Positions 25,068 to 38,700 of a stretch of 64,000 bases of DNA are shown piece by piece. Position numbers and translations under genes: made by a program. The DNA is from Mesodorylaimus sp. YZB2_4 (lineage: Eukaryota > Nematoda > Enoplea > Dorylaimida > Dorylaimidae): contig JASANH010001125.1 of assembly GCA_030248295.1 (NCBI GenBank), forward strand, positions 124,001 through 188,000, read 5' to 3'. The first letter of the stretch is position 1; each line of letters starts with the position of its first letter. A model generated the notes under the pieces. The model did no database searches, was not told the DNA's origin, and saw only the letters and a program-made list of their open reading frames with translations.

Positions 25068-26663
25068 CTCCGTACCCTAACTCAGGGACGGAATGGATTC
25101 AAATGAGGAGTCACCTTGCGTCTGCCCACACATATATGCAGTAAATTATACATGTCATAATTAACCGGTGCAGCCGTCATTTCAATTCGAACATATGCTC
25201 TCTGGCGGATGGCAACTACGTCAGTAGTCAATCGTATCATGTATCTTACGTAATTATCCAGACACTTGTCGCATCAAAAGTGAAGTTGTTTGCGGCCTTA
25301 CTTGCTCGGAACTGGGCTCGGATGCTGCCCTTTGTCACCGAAGCCATTGGCTGACGTAATCAGAATCAGACAGGCCCGACTGATAAAATATCTCGATTTG
25401 AGAACTCCTTCTGTAAATCGCTCCCACTTTTTCAACTACCCTGGCTTTTACTTTCATTGTATGCAGTATCTGCACGGTGCCATCGATAAATCTTCCATTC
25501 AGACGAGACGCCCAGAAACTAAGAGTAAATTGCTGATCCAACTATCGTTGAGGCTTACTGGACGGTCAAGCATTGCCAGCAAACAAGTCGCAAGAAGAAG
25601 GATCGCAAGGACAGAAAGTTCGCACGCTACTGTAGAAGATCGCAGGAAAACCCCAAAAGCCTATGTCTCTCTAAAATGGCTAAAGTGCAAGTCGAGCTGA
25701 TGGTTCAGCAGGCGTGTGTGCAATTAGCCCTGGGAAGGAGCCACTTCGTCACTTATGATTAGACTTTAACAATAGAACACCAAACACCATACTCGTAAAT
25801 GCTCTTTCAGGGCCCCAAACATTGTGAATGTGATTGTGAGATGACTGTTTTTGCAATTGGACTGATCATATCAGCATAAAGCAATTCAAATTATAGTATG
25901 CTTTAAGTGAGTTCTCAGGTAGCCTATTCAAACAAGCACTGTCTCGACTAGACTAGGTTTAGGGGCAATAAATCTCTGAGAGAGTAGAAATGAGTACGAT
26001 CGGGGGCGTCACACTCGCCTTGCAACATATCACAGAATCGCTATTTCCAGCGATGCTACAACCAGTTGTACCGACATTACCAGCCTAAAACCCATGGTGG
26101 ATGGACACGAGGAAAAGTCGCCCCACACAACTCGGTGCACGACAAGTAGACGCCAGATCAACTGGGCTAGGAGAGGCGCCAGGCTCCCCAGGTGGATGCG
26201 TGCTTGACGTGTACTACGTGTGCTTACGTGTACTATCACCAACAGCTGGAGGATGCCGCACAATCATCCACTTGCTGCTGCTGTGCTGTGCTTGATGCAA
26301 ATTCGTGGGCACAGCCAGTTCAAGTCTGTCATTCACTTTTCCAGCTGCGGTTTTTTTCCTCCATTGCCCAGTGACTAGTTTTTCTGGAAAAATCCCGCTT
26401 TATTTGTTTATTAATCTATTCTTACCTCCGGCCGGCCCTTATTTTGAGAGGGCGAACCATTTTATGGCCCAGCCGTGCAATCAGAAATCGAGATAAAACT
26501 GGTCAGCACTGGTGTAAGACAATGAGAGCCTTGTATCCCCAATCTGAACCCGACCCGGCCTCTGCGAAATCGGACGGTCGGGCCCGATAGCCGTGGCTTG
26601 GATCAGTCCACGTTCGTTTTTCGACTAGTGAGGCGGCTCCCTATTTTGGCTCCCTTTTCTGCA
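25068..26663. other. Intergenic region with no confident gene
   Basis: A 136-codon plus frame (25290-25700) and a 68-codon minus frame (25335-25541) overlap on opposite strands. Neither has a recognisable domain or convincing splice and start context. 26543-26590 holds a CCCGACC-rich repeat block. 26590-26663 is the immediate upstream region of the thrombospondin-repeat gene; no TATA box is seen. Confidence 0.45.
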
Positions 26664-29155
26664 ATGACTCGTTTTGCGTTGATCGTTGGTGCCTTGACAT
26701 TGGGGCTGCAGCTGGCACAGGCTGTCGATGGTACGTGTCGTCGTGTCGTTTATTGTTTGTAGGGATAGAGACACTATACTGGGGGGGGGGGGGGGGGAGT
26801 CTTGGACCATGATGTGAAAGTATGAGCAGTTTTGGGGTTCAAAATGGACTAGTAGTGAAATTTAAAAGAGCTGTCTGGGACCTTGAGTCACATGACTGAC
26901 AGGGATCCTGCTAGTAGTAGCAACAGTCAGCTAGCCATACATACTGAATTTTATCATCCTTTCCAGAAACCGGCGAAAAAATTTTGGTCGAACGAAAGAT
27001 TTCGGAGTCTCATTGGAATCAATGGTCCGCTTGGAGCGCATGTTCAAAAACGTGTGGCAACGGGATCCAAACCAGAACGCGAACGTGCAAAAGCGCTGTT
27101 GGCCAAGCCTGCACAGGACAAGCGAAGGAAGACAAGGTGAGGCTATTGGTACTGTCTTTTGGAGTACAAATTTCGAAAGGTTGATTTGTACGCTCCCCCC
27201 CCCCGGGATTTGCATACCCTATCAATGGATCTCTGCTTGTTATCTTTGTCGACTCCGTCCCTTTTTCTTTGTAGCCACTGTGACTTACTAGGACTTCGCA
27301 GGGCCCTCATTTGTGGGGTCCATATTTCAACGTGGAGCGCAGGTTACAGCTCTGCATTACAAATTTTTAATTGCAATATTTGTGTAGAGCGGGCAGCTTG
27401 GTCGTAAAGTCTGCCTGATTTGCTGACATATAAGGAAAAAGTGCGAATGCAAACTGTTTTTGCCCTTTTTTGAGATGAGGCGAAATTATTAGCCAAACTA
27501 TCTGATCCTCTATCGATAGACAGATTTTGCAATTCATATGTTTTGCATGGCTGTACAGCAGATGCGTCGCATATTGAAATATGGACCGCAAAAACGAAGG
27601 GATGCTTTGAGCCAGCCAGCTGAATCACTTCAGCAGGGAGCTTGCGAAGTCCTAACTAAAACCGCCACCGAACCCCATTTACGATATCGCTTGTCATGAC
27701 TAGACCCCGGATCGAGTCAGATACTCACCGACGACCCGACCTGCTCCAATGTCTAGCCATGGCCTCTTCCTCCTCGTTGTGCTTATATTTTTATGGCTGG
27801 GTCCTGTGCCGCCCCAGTTTCCAATGCCGGTGTGCCTAGCCGCTCAGGAGAGCCAGGTACGCTAGCGGCTTCCTGGCTCTTCTGAGGTAGCCGCTGGCAT
27901 CGAGAGCCGTTAAAATGTCGTCCCTCGAATAAGCCCCTCCTAGGCGGGGCCTGATCTTATTGAAACGGGTCGTTTCATGCCAGACCAGATAGAACTTTGA
28001 CCTAGCTAGCGGTGATGGTTTGTGGGCCAAGCAACCAGAATGAGCCACTGGGACTTCTTTAGTCAAGGCCTCCGTACCCTTGGCAGACTTTCGCGACTTT
28101 TAACTTAAATATAAAGTTTCCGTCGAGGGGCCTTAGGGTAACGATCTTCTGTTGTGCCATTCTAACTTTGATTGTCAGGGTGAGACTTGTCTGGCCTTTA
28201 AGAATGGTGTGAGTACCCACAGTCATTATCCTTTCAGCCGTGTAACCCGCAAGTATGCCCCGGCCAGTGGACGCAATGGGGTCAATGGTCGGCTTGTACC
28301 AACAAAGAGCAATCTCGCACTCGAACCTGCACCGGCGGCGGTCCGTGTCCAGGCCTTCCGCGCGAGACTCGTCCGTGTGATAGCAGTTCTTGGAGCGAAT
28401 GGCGTCCCTGGGGCCCGTGTTCGGTCACTTGCGGTCGCAACGGGCATCAAATTCGAACACGTACTTGTCGATTTGGCACCAATTGTCCGAATCCAACCAG
28501 CAACACGGAGAAACGTCCGTGCCAACCTCAACCCCCGCCATGCGTCAAGTGGACCATGTGGTCGGTTTGGACACCATGTTCACGCACTTGCGGCGGTGGC
28601 GAACAACAAAGAAATCGGACCTGCCTCACTGAAGACTCCAACAGCACCCGCGTGATTACGTCCAATTTATGTAAAGGTCCGAATCGGGAAACTCAAAAAT
28701 GCAACACCGCCAGTTGTCCAACTCCGAAATGGTCAGACTGGTCCGCTTGGTCGTTGTGTACGAATGGTCGACAATCGCGTACCCGCAAATGCGAAGGTGG
28801 GAGCACATGCGTCGGCACGGCCACTGAATCTCGTCCTTGTGAGTCGGGTCGATGGAGCGAGTGGTCTCAATGGTCAACTTGCACAAAAACCTGTTCCGGA
28901 GGCGAACAAACCCGTCAACGTACTTGTATCGGCGGTGTGGTAGGCTCACCCAATTGCCTCGGTCCGACCCAGGAGAAACGTTTGTGCAACACTCAAGCGT
29001 GCCCTACATGGAATCAATGGAATTGGGCGGGTTCGTGTTCCGTCTCGTGCGGTACTGGAAGCAGACGTCGTACAAGGAATTGCGTGGGTGGACAAGGGTG
29101 TCTCGGAGTGGCTGACGAAACTGTTCAATGTAATAATAGCCCATGCAAAAGTTAA
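26664..29155 (+). CDS. Secreted protein with seven thrombospondin type-1 repeats
   Basis: Four exons: 26664-26730, 26967-27136, 28179-28208 and 28238-29155. They total 1,185 nt in one frame, giving 394 residues. The first exon encodes a signal peptide (MTRFALIVGALTLGLQLAQA). Seven TSP1 modules follow, each with a Trp ladder (WNQWSAW, WTQWGQW, WSEWRPW, WTMWSVW, WSDWSAW, WSEWSQW, WNQWNWA), Cys pairs and most with basic RTRTC-type strands. The WxxW motifs are known C-mannosylation sites. Exon 3 is only 30 nt (10 codons, GETCLAFKNG) and completes the first module in frame. Intron 2 (1.04 kb) holds repeat fragments and a 10-C tract. There is no transmembrane segment or other domain, so an extracellular-matrix, adhesion or guidance role is likely, but the exact ortholog is unclear. 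Confidence 0.9.
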
Positions 29156-29784
29156 GTTTTTGCTGTTTTGAAATGTTTTTATGCTGTACTCATTTGACCA
29201 TGGGCTTGAGCCACGACTGCTGCATGTTTTTATTTTCGATGAATTTTCTTGCTATAAGTAAACCCACTCACCCACTTATCGCCTCAGTAATGCCAGATCT
29301 TCCAAATATCTGCTTTCCTAGTGTAAAATTCGACTCAGCCACGCAACATAAATAATGCGCTTTACACTGCACCTGGATCTTCTAACCGCATTAGAAAATG
29401 CAAAGTCCAGTGTCTTCTGGCATGCGCTATGAATTTCCCACCACCAGTCTCACATCTGCCAGTGTGTCTGCGACATCTGCTTTCCTAGTGTAAAATTCCA
29501 CTCGGCCATCAAACATTACACTTTACACTACGTATCCGTGTCGACATCTAAAACACCGAATTGCAAAGTTCAAAGCCCAAAGTGAAGAAAAATGAAATGT
29601 CCAAGAACAACCGCTCGCACAACCCAATATACCATAAGAAAAAAGAAAACGCCACATAATGTAAATAAAGTAAAAGAAAAATGGGCCGATACATAAAAAC
29701 AGTTTGCATACATTACTAGTACCATACACTCTGAGCCCACATTTACATAATTTGAGCTGGTAAAAACTGCACTTTCTAAAAGCC
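29156..29784. other. Convergent intergenic region with a short direct repeat
   Basis: Lies between the 3' ends of the TSP1-repeat gene (plus) and the WDR62-like gene (minus). A block containing CTGCTTTCCTAGTGTAAAAT occurs at about 29309 and again at about 29476, followed both times by CTTTACACT within 60 bp. No coding potential is seen. Confidence 0.55.
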
Positions 29785-32700
29785 TCATTTTCCAGGTGTG
29801 GAACCCATTTTCTGTTGAATCAAAGTTACCAACATTTCGCTATACTCTTGCAGTAGCACGCTTGCGTCACGCGGATCACCGCCATTCGGTGAGATTGCAG
29901 GGCCAGTAACTAGTTGAGGAACTGGTCCTTGAGAAGATGCTTGATGACGCCGACCGACCGACGTTGCTGATCGATCGTCGCGACCGCCCTCTGGCTCGTA
30001 TCGACGAGCGGCTAATGCGGAAGCGGAACGTTGTTGAGTCAAAGCCAGGTTCAGACGTTCTCGAGCCGCCTCCAGTTCGAGGGCAAGCATTCGCAAAAGT
30101 TCGTCTCGTTCCTCCTCAGTCAGGTCAGTATCGTCAATCACCTGAAAAGTATCACAATCAGTTGGTAAGGTCATACAAAGTCCTCAGACCTATTGTCCAC
30201 CTCTGCAATAAACAAAAACTCGGCTGCTACCTTGCTGACAAAAATTGCGGCAAAGGCTCTGATTAGTTGAATGCCAAGCTAGATTTACAAAATAAGCAAA
30301 GGTGATTCTTCCCTGCTGCTTAACTAAAAAACTTATAAAATATGCCACCTCCTCGTTGCCACCTTCTGCCACCACATCAAGTTCTGGCAGAAATGGCTGA
30401 TAAATCTGTTTCTTGCGCATCAGTATGTAACCATAAAAACACAAGACTGCATCTTCGTCACAAACGTTCGTAAGCTGCCGTAGGCACCATTCAGAAGATC
30501 GCAACTAAACCACAAAAGAGACGATCAGTCACCATTCCCTCTTAACTCCAGCACGTCCTAACGTATGCAAAACCCCGCAAATGGACAGCAGAAGCCTCCA
30601 AAAAACTATTTCCTTGCTAAAAATCAGGAGTGCAGAAGCGCACTTCTGACGATGAGTTCCTAATGCTATCTCATCAAAAAAGAGTCAGCCACTGCAAACA
30701 CGAGTTCGAGCTGCTCGTCAAAGCACTCTGACAGACGCTTGCTAGCGAATGGGGAACGTTGTTCTCGGAGCCTTCTTAACAAAATAAAGCCGGCTTAGTG
30801 GGTGGCGGATCGCAATAATATCGCTCATAAAATTTTTAGTGGCTTTTATGATAATCTTTAGGAAATGCTAACAACGCTTTCTATAGTCAGTTTAAAGTCG
30901 ACGGATAAGGCCTGCATTAGAACATTTCTGCGTAGATTGAACTGGCACTCATTGTACTGCCCCAGAACCCGTGCGTACAATATAATCACAAATTCCAAAT
31001 GCCTTGGACGAAACTTTCATCGGCAACCTATAGCTGGCTGATATCAGCCACAAAGTTTTGGGCAGGAAATGCGCGAGTCAGCCCTATTGCCCCTTCGTAT
31101 TGATGTAAAAGCTTATCCGTTCATACCTCAAAGCTGCTCACGGAACTCTTAAAACACGTAACTCTATACCTAAGAAATTATGCAGCTCATACAGCGTATC
31201 TATAATGTCTCTGCGCACAAAATTTCGAAGTAGGCTCAGAAGCTGCACATTTTTCCTTGTTTTACGACTGGAAAGGTAGCTGCATGCAATAAGCTCTTTC
31301 ATAGCACTTGGTCCGCTGACCGAAAGCATGCACACGGCAACTGTAAACCCCACCAGGGGTCTACTGTCTCTACGCGACAGTCTTTCCCCAGTCTATACAC
31401 TATCCCTACATAGAAATTAAGCTGCAGTAAAGTACTGTAAAGCCCAGCCCATGTCCTGATCCTACGACTTTTTTCAGCCGTAACACACTCCAAATCATAT
31501 CTTACCATATTATGCGCTTGTAAGACTTTATCCAACGAGGTTCTGAATTGATTCACGCTGTCTTTGCAATGCCCAGACATTTCTAAAACAAAACACGGGT
31601 TGTTGACAAATACTAACAAAATTTCTGCGCTTCTTCCAAAATTCCATTGCGAAGACAAGAGGATAGACTATCTAAGAAATACCCGACTGCAGATCTGTGG
31701 CACAGCACTCGACTCACGGCCTGTACACCCGATCCATCCTTTCCCATTTCTCGTTCCTCAAAAAGAGCATTCCTCTTCGCTTACGGTACTAATCTAGAAT
31801 ATTCGCTCAACTCGAGCAGAATGCCATCCAGACACAAAGAAGCCCTGGAGTCCAGGCAAACAAGAAAAATGGCAACCGCCCACATCACCCTCCCACACCT
31901 CACCTAAATTATATTCCCTTCATAGAACCCGTACATTGGTCGCGGTACAAACCTAGTCTCCTCTCCCTCAACCAAATGACCCTTCAAACATCGCCCACTA
32001 TTCGTTTTCTCCAACAGCAAACTTTCGTCGAGTAAACTTTGCCCATTGCATCGTGTACCTGTTTGTCCACACTCGCGCACAAAGATATTCAAAGACATCA
32101 ATGTCAAAGCCGGGCCAGACTTTTCATTCCTGATTTATTGACGCTGTCGGGTTTACACTGCCGCGCCGAGGGTTTTATTAGATAGAATAGCGATAGGGCA
32201 CGAGTTACGCGTCGTCAACCCTCGCCTGCCTGGCTCGGTCAGTCGAGTGGCCGAGTTCGGTTTGTGGCGTATTATAAGAATAAGTGTACACAGTGCCTCG
32301 GCACACCAGCCGGGTGAGATCTTTTTTATGCAAAGACCATTCAAATGATGCACATTGTCGTCAACACGGATCCTATTTGGGCCATCTTGATTGAAACATC
32401 AGCCCAACCAACAAAAGATCCAGGTATCTACCTCCCACGTTAAAATTATGATCTTAATCGGATCTGGTTGAAATTGGGAGATACAATTTTAAATTGGCAA
32501 TTTCATTCTCGACATACAAAGCGCCACGGTGCCACCGCGAAAGTCCCGCGGGAGTTTCTCACCCTCATTACCCAGTTCCACTACATCTCTCCCTCGCTGT
32601 ACACTCGAGCAGCCTATACTGCACTTTACACCCCTCCTTTCATCAAATTCTCGCTGGGCTTCCCTCTCCCACCAAATAACCATCGCGCTAGCCACAGACA

Positions 32701-35700
32701 ACAACCACAGCACTTACTATCGAAGTGATTATCGCACGAATCGACAATTGCCGATAATCGATCCCTGGCCATCTGCTGCACGTGCCCATCGCCTTGTACA
32801 GCGCCCGCCATCGATGCTGCCAATCGTTTGGCGTTCAAGGCCGATCCCTCGCTCTGATGTCTGCCACCACTCGCGAAATAGTTCGAATTGCCTCCATTAC
32901 CTTGCACGTTCTCCCCATTCTCATCGCCATCGCTCGCATTCAAAAGTTTCGCCAAATACGACGAAACTGGTCGCCCAGTCGTTTTTGTGCTCACAGGAGT
33001 CGTTTGAAATTGATCTTGCCCCTGATTCTTCTTCGCTTCAAAAATCTGTCTAGCCGCATCGTACGCTTTCTGTTGTTGATTCTGCAAATTTCCGCCGGGA
33101 CTACTCGAACGCGACGAATTGGCATCAGGCATCAAATCCAGACGATGACGCATGGACGGCGTAATAATCTGACTTCTGGTCATGGACGGCATTGTGGCGT
33201 TTTGATTCGAACGCGAACCGTTATAGAAATCGATCGATGACGAATCTTCCGATTCACCACTCACCGACATTCGATCCGTGGTCGACGTGGTAGTATATCG
33301 TTGCGATCGAATAGCTTGAGCCTTCTTGCCCACGCCAGACGTAGCCGCGTGTCGTCGAGGCATACTGGCCACTTTGCCATAGAACGATCCGACCACCGAC
33401 TCCGATCGATCCTCGTTCGTCAACGTTGCTTGACTGAGATCAGTTGCACTTCGTTTCTTAAAATCCAAAATCGCTCCGACCAAATTCGACGTCGATCCAA
33501 TACCAGAACCGCTTTGTAATCTCTGACGCGTATTTCCAGTATCGCCATCCGGGCTAGTCACTTCCGATTGATCGCCCAGATTCCCAGTCGATAAGGCAAT
33601 GCCTCTCGATTGCAATAAAGATCGTAGACGCATCGGGCCATCGCCCGTGCCCCCCTTCGATGGCGTACTACATTTTCGGGGCGGTGGTTGATCCAGCACG
33701 CCAGCACTGTATAAATTGCCGAACGATTTTGATCGGACTGTTCCCGTCATCGATCGATCATTCTCATTCCAATCGCCGAACGTAGAATTCGCATCCACTG
33801 GTGTCGTAGCGCCACTGGTAGCCGCCGCACCGAATGCGATATTTTCCTGAGATTTTCGCAGTCTGAAATATCAAAAACCGATAATTCTTCAAAAATTCTT
33901 CACCTGAACACCGAAAACCCCACTCACTTTTCTCGAATATCATTCAATCGTTTCATCGCCCCGCCTTGCTGCTGATTCTGCGACCCTAATCCGTGCGTCG
34001 ATGACGCAAGCGATGTCATACTTCGACTAGTTACCAAGTTCGACGACTTATTGAAATAGCTGACTGGTGGTTTACGTCGTTGCCGATATGCCGCGCCACT
34101 GAAACACAGAGCATGCGACTACCCTTGCCTCCCCCCGCTAAACTATTGAACGTACCTGAATTCAGAATCTTCCGAATCGCGGCCACCATCGCCCCGTCCC
34201 GCCACCGATTGTCGCGATGGACTCAAGCCTGTTCTACTTCGACTTCGGCTCCGCTGATGCAATTCGCTAGCCGAGTAATCCGCGCTTGTATTTCCTTGAA
34301 AAGAACATTATGACAGAAAAAAGTAGGCGTTTACAAATCGGATGCACTTAGACGCCGAAGAGCAAGCCTGGTTTGGCATGTGAAAAATCCATCAGCATCC
34401 AAAATGCAATGCCAATTCGTAATGCACGCCTTCACGCAATAGCCCTTCTACGCAAGCCACCAAACCTACCATCATCATAATCCTGCCGTTTGGCCACAGT
34501 CGACAAAGTCATTCGATCAAATGCCGCGAACGTCTGCCTTCGATCCCTGTTCTGCACTTTGGCCGCCTCCGACAACAACTTGGCCTTGGATACAGTCGCG
34601 TCATCGACCAACGGGCTAGGCGCATTGACGGCAGCTCGTTTAGCACTGAGAGATTCCGTAACTACCGTCGGACTGTGTCGTACTGTACCAGGCGTTGATG
34701 GCGTTACCAAAATCCGAGCTGGCACAACTGGCGTATGATCCTTGACCCAACGGCTACGAGCCGCAGCAGCTGGAGACTGATTCTGTTGGTCATTGCTATT
34801 CGATGGACTCGGAGTGTCCGCATTGCGTTGCAAATATCGACTCGTTATACTTTGCCGCTTCGAGCCACCACGTTCAAACGATTGCTCGGCTTCAGTTTTT
34901 TCCATATTCGTGTCTGGAATAAATTAAATAACTATCATGGTGCCAGCTATGAACTAGCAACAGAATCGGTTCACCACATCCATTTTAGCCCGAGCTGTAC
35001 CTAGCCAGTCAACCGACAGCAGCGTTGCTTTTGTTGAATCTATACTTGACGCTCACATGCACATTTCTGGCCGACAAGACCGAGCGTGCATAAAATCTTG
35101 CCATGGATGGAGCTTAAAAATTACAACGTTTTTAGCACACTCGGTCTAGTCGGGGAGAAACAGGCACGAAAGCCCTAAAGCTATCCCGCATTAAGACACC
35201 CATAGTACTAGTTCTAGCACACTATTCCTCCCCCCCCCCCCATAACCATCAGACAACCCTACCACCAACTCACCGCCACAATTCTCATGCACCCAACCAT
35301 ACCCGTCCAAGCAATTTTACCTGACGCTTCCAACTTCTCGAATGCTTCCAAAACCATTCGATGCTGCCGGGGGTGCAATTCACCCACACTCTCGCTCACT
35401 CGCATACCGCCCCCAACGTCGACCGACGACGCCGTCCCGCTCTCATCATCGCTCACATCTAAAGCATAACACACCCATCATACTACGTTCCAAAAAACAT
35501 GCACCACCCTTTGATTTAACGCAACAGCTACTTTTGGAAGTTTATAGATCATGCTCTTGGCAACGTAATTAGGAAAGAGACATGCCATCTCGCTCAGAAA
35601 ACACAGTACAGCTAAGACGAATCTGATAAGCTACTATTCTTACCGCCCATCGTGTCAGCACCGCGATACGGCTTCGATCCAGCAATCGATCGTTCTTTGA

Positions 35701-38700
35701 CCACAAAGTCCCTAAAATATTAGAGCTGCGCAACTGACGTCACACGACCCCCATCAAACCAGGTGCCAGTGGCACTCCAACCTCATCCACACTCTCACCT
35801 GGCCGTCGGCGTGTCATCATTGGAATCGGTGGTGACAACCGTCGGGTAATAAACCACATTCTCTTCTTTCCTCGCCTTACCCTCCTCCTCGTCATCGACT
35901 CCGATCAACCTCACGTTCATCAAGCTACCAAAATCGCCTCCACCCTGCCCGTGAGCCTTCCTGGCACCACCCACCGAATCCATCTTCTCCGCCTCGAATT
36001 GTTTCAATATCTTCTGTACACTACCCGCTGGCGCCACATAATCCGGCTGCTGTTGCTGACCACCTTGGATCACTCCGCCCCTGGCCGACGCGTAACCATC
36101 ATTGGATTCCAATCCGTCCGGTTCCGATCGCTTGTTTCGCCCTTCGGCCCACCGTCCTTTCGGCTTGTACTGATAGTTATCAGCAGACGACTCATCGGCA
36201 TCATCATTCTTCTTGGTCACCCACGACGGCAATTGTAAGTTTTCCATTCTCTCCTCGTCGCCCATCGATTCCACCCGTCGCCTCGAGTCACCGACACCGA
36301 TCGGCTCCTCGCCGCCAACCTCCTTGCCACCATCGGATAGCGAGACGTCGGACGAACCAGCTTTCCCCAATCGTGTCAATCTGGATAACATTCTATTGGT
36401 CAATTCCGTGGCCAATCTCCACACGAATATGCATCCATCGCCCGACACAGTGAGTAAGTGGCGACAATCATTCGAGAACTTCAATCCGGTCACCAATTCG
36501 CCATGCCCGATCATGGACGCTATGAATTCGCCCGTCCTCGCATCGATCACATAGGTCAGCTTGTCGTTGGTGCTCGTCGCCACGTACGTACACGACGGAT
36601 CCAATTCCAACTTGATCACCGTCCCGCTCGTGTCATCGCTCGACGATCCTTTGAACGCACGATCGAATTTGCCATCGCTGATATGATAAGCGCGTATTTG
36701 TCGATCCTGACAAGCGGCCAGCACAACATTCTTTCTCTGATCCACATCCATATCGTAGACGGTCGATTGTAAGGCCACGTAATTGGCTCGCACGAATTGC
36801 TGTTGTCCTTGAGGATCGGGTACCATTTTACGAATAATTATACTCTTATCCGCTCCACCACTCAACATTATCAAATCCTCTTGATCTTCTTGCTCGTTCG
36901 TATCTTGCGCTTGGTTATTTCTTATGGCATTGAACGAACCGCGCGCGAATTTCACAGCCGTGATTGCACTGCTGTGATCGTCGATCGTACACACAGGCTC
37001 GTAATTGCGCGTCGGATCGAGAACGTGCAGCAGACGATCGCGACTGGACGAGGCCAGGAAATAAGAACCTAAAACAGCATCAACATTTCACCTGCCACAT
37101 GAATTATCCAATAAAATCTGTTAAATTTCGGATCAGGTGCGAGTATAATAGATTAGCAATATCTACAGTTGTGAATTTTGCAAAAAGCCTTCCAAATTCA
37201 CAAATTTGTGTGTTCTGTTCCCTTCATTCAAATTTCAACGAGACTGGATTAATACTTTCAAACGAATCAGCCTGTAAACCATTCGAGAGCGGAATGATTT
37301 TTCTAAGATAAGCGCAGCACGAGAAAAGGCCTGACAGCAAATCAAATGATCAGATGATTTCTCACGTTCTCACAGAACTGAATTTAAATTTTTCAAAAAG
37401 TTTGGACCTTGCATATATTTCAGCACTGCCTTATTAGGGACCGATTGCGCACTAGGTTCTATCCTATTTATTGACCACACCGAACTTTGTTTGATGCACA
37501 CAGACAAAGTGCATCAAACAAAGTCCTGGTGTACTGGTGTCCTGGCAGGAGGCAGCTCCCCGTTCAGAGTCGATCACTTACAATCACAAACGCTTTCAGA
37601 CCTGCCTGATGGAGAGCACAGATCAGTCAGGCTCACCGTGTGCCAACCACAAAACCACTTCTCCTCTGATTACATTCGCACATAGCACACTTTACAATCC
37701 CACAAGTCAGCTGGACAGGCAGATATGCAATTGAGCCCCAACTGCCGCACCATCGATCACTACCTACTCACCAATTTTGAAACTGGAGTACTCCAAGCAC
37801 AACACCTCGCTGTCGTGGGCCGACAACTGATAGAGCAGTGTGAAGTCGGCGATCGAATAAATACGCAGATTGCCAGATCGATCACCACTAGCCAAGTGAC
37901 GACCGTCGGGACTAGTTTTTATTGCGCGAATGCCACTCTTGCCATCGTACTGGTTTTCTTGCTTATCTATAATGGATAAGTCGAAGTTAATTGACGATTT
38001 TAGTTCAAAGAAATGACTCATCTTCAAATTGGAATCGAGAAACACAAGTGGTCGCAATTGCGACAAGGGTGCCAGTTCGATTCCCTACCTCACCATAGAC
38101 TGTCCAATGCGAGGATGTCTATCAGCTTGTCAGTAAAACCAAGGATGTCGCACCACCAGTTTTCAAGCTCTCTCATTTCACTCACCCGTAGCCAACTCGG
38201 TATCGCACAAATGAGTCAACTGCGGATCGGCGTAAATGACCTTTACCAATTCTTGGCTGAACACATTCTTCCTAATACCCGTCGTATCCACGGGCATATT
38301 CGGGTCGATATTCCAAACGCGAATCGTATCATCCGATCCGCCAGTGAAGAACGTGCCGGGAGGTAGAAACTGAGCCGTCAAAGGGTACGTCTCCACCGAC
38401 CAAATACAACCACCATGAGTCAACGACGAATAGGACTTGGCCAGCCGTTTGAAATCATCGCCCACAATTTCCCATTGATAAATACTATGGTCGTTGTAAA
38501 TGCACGTCAATTTCTTTCGATTCTCATCGTATCTTATGGCCACCACGTCCGGATACTTGGCGTATTTGGCCGCATTCATCGTCGTGGACGCCACGTCCAC
38601 ACCCAAACAATGAGGACGAGGCAACGTGGCCACGTAGGTCAGACCATTCGCTTTGAACACGTGCACAATGCCGTCAGCGCATCCAACAAAAATGTTATCG

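Noticed and set aside
25290-25700. 136-codon plus frame, and an overlapping minus frame with a Leu-rich segment near 25590
   Set aside because: No start codon in frame with the Leu-rich segment, no domain, and the two strands compete; not enough to call a gene.
30190-30504. Extra WDR62 exon on the minus strand
   Set aside because: The frame is open, but adding it breaks the reading frame that exons 16, 17 and 18 close without it.
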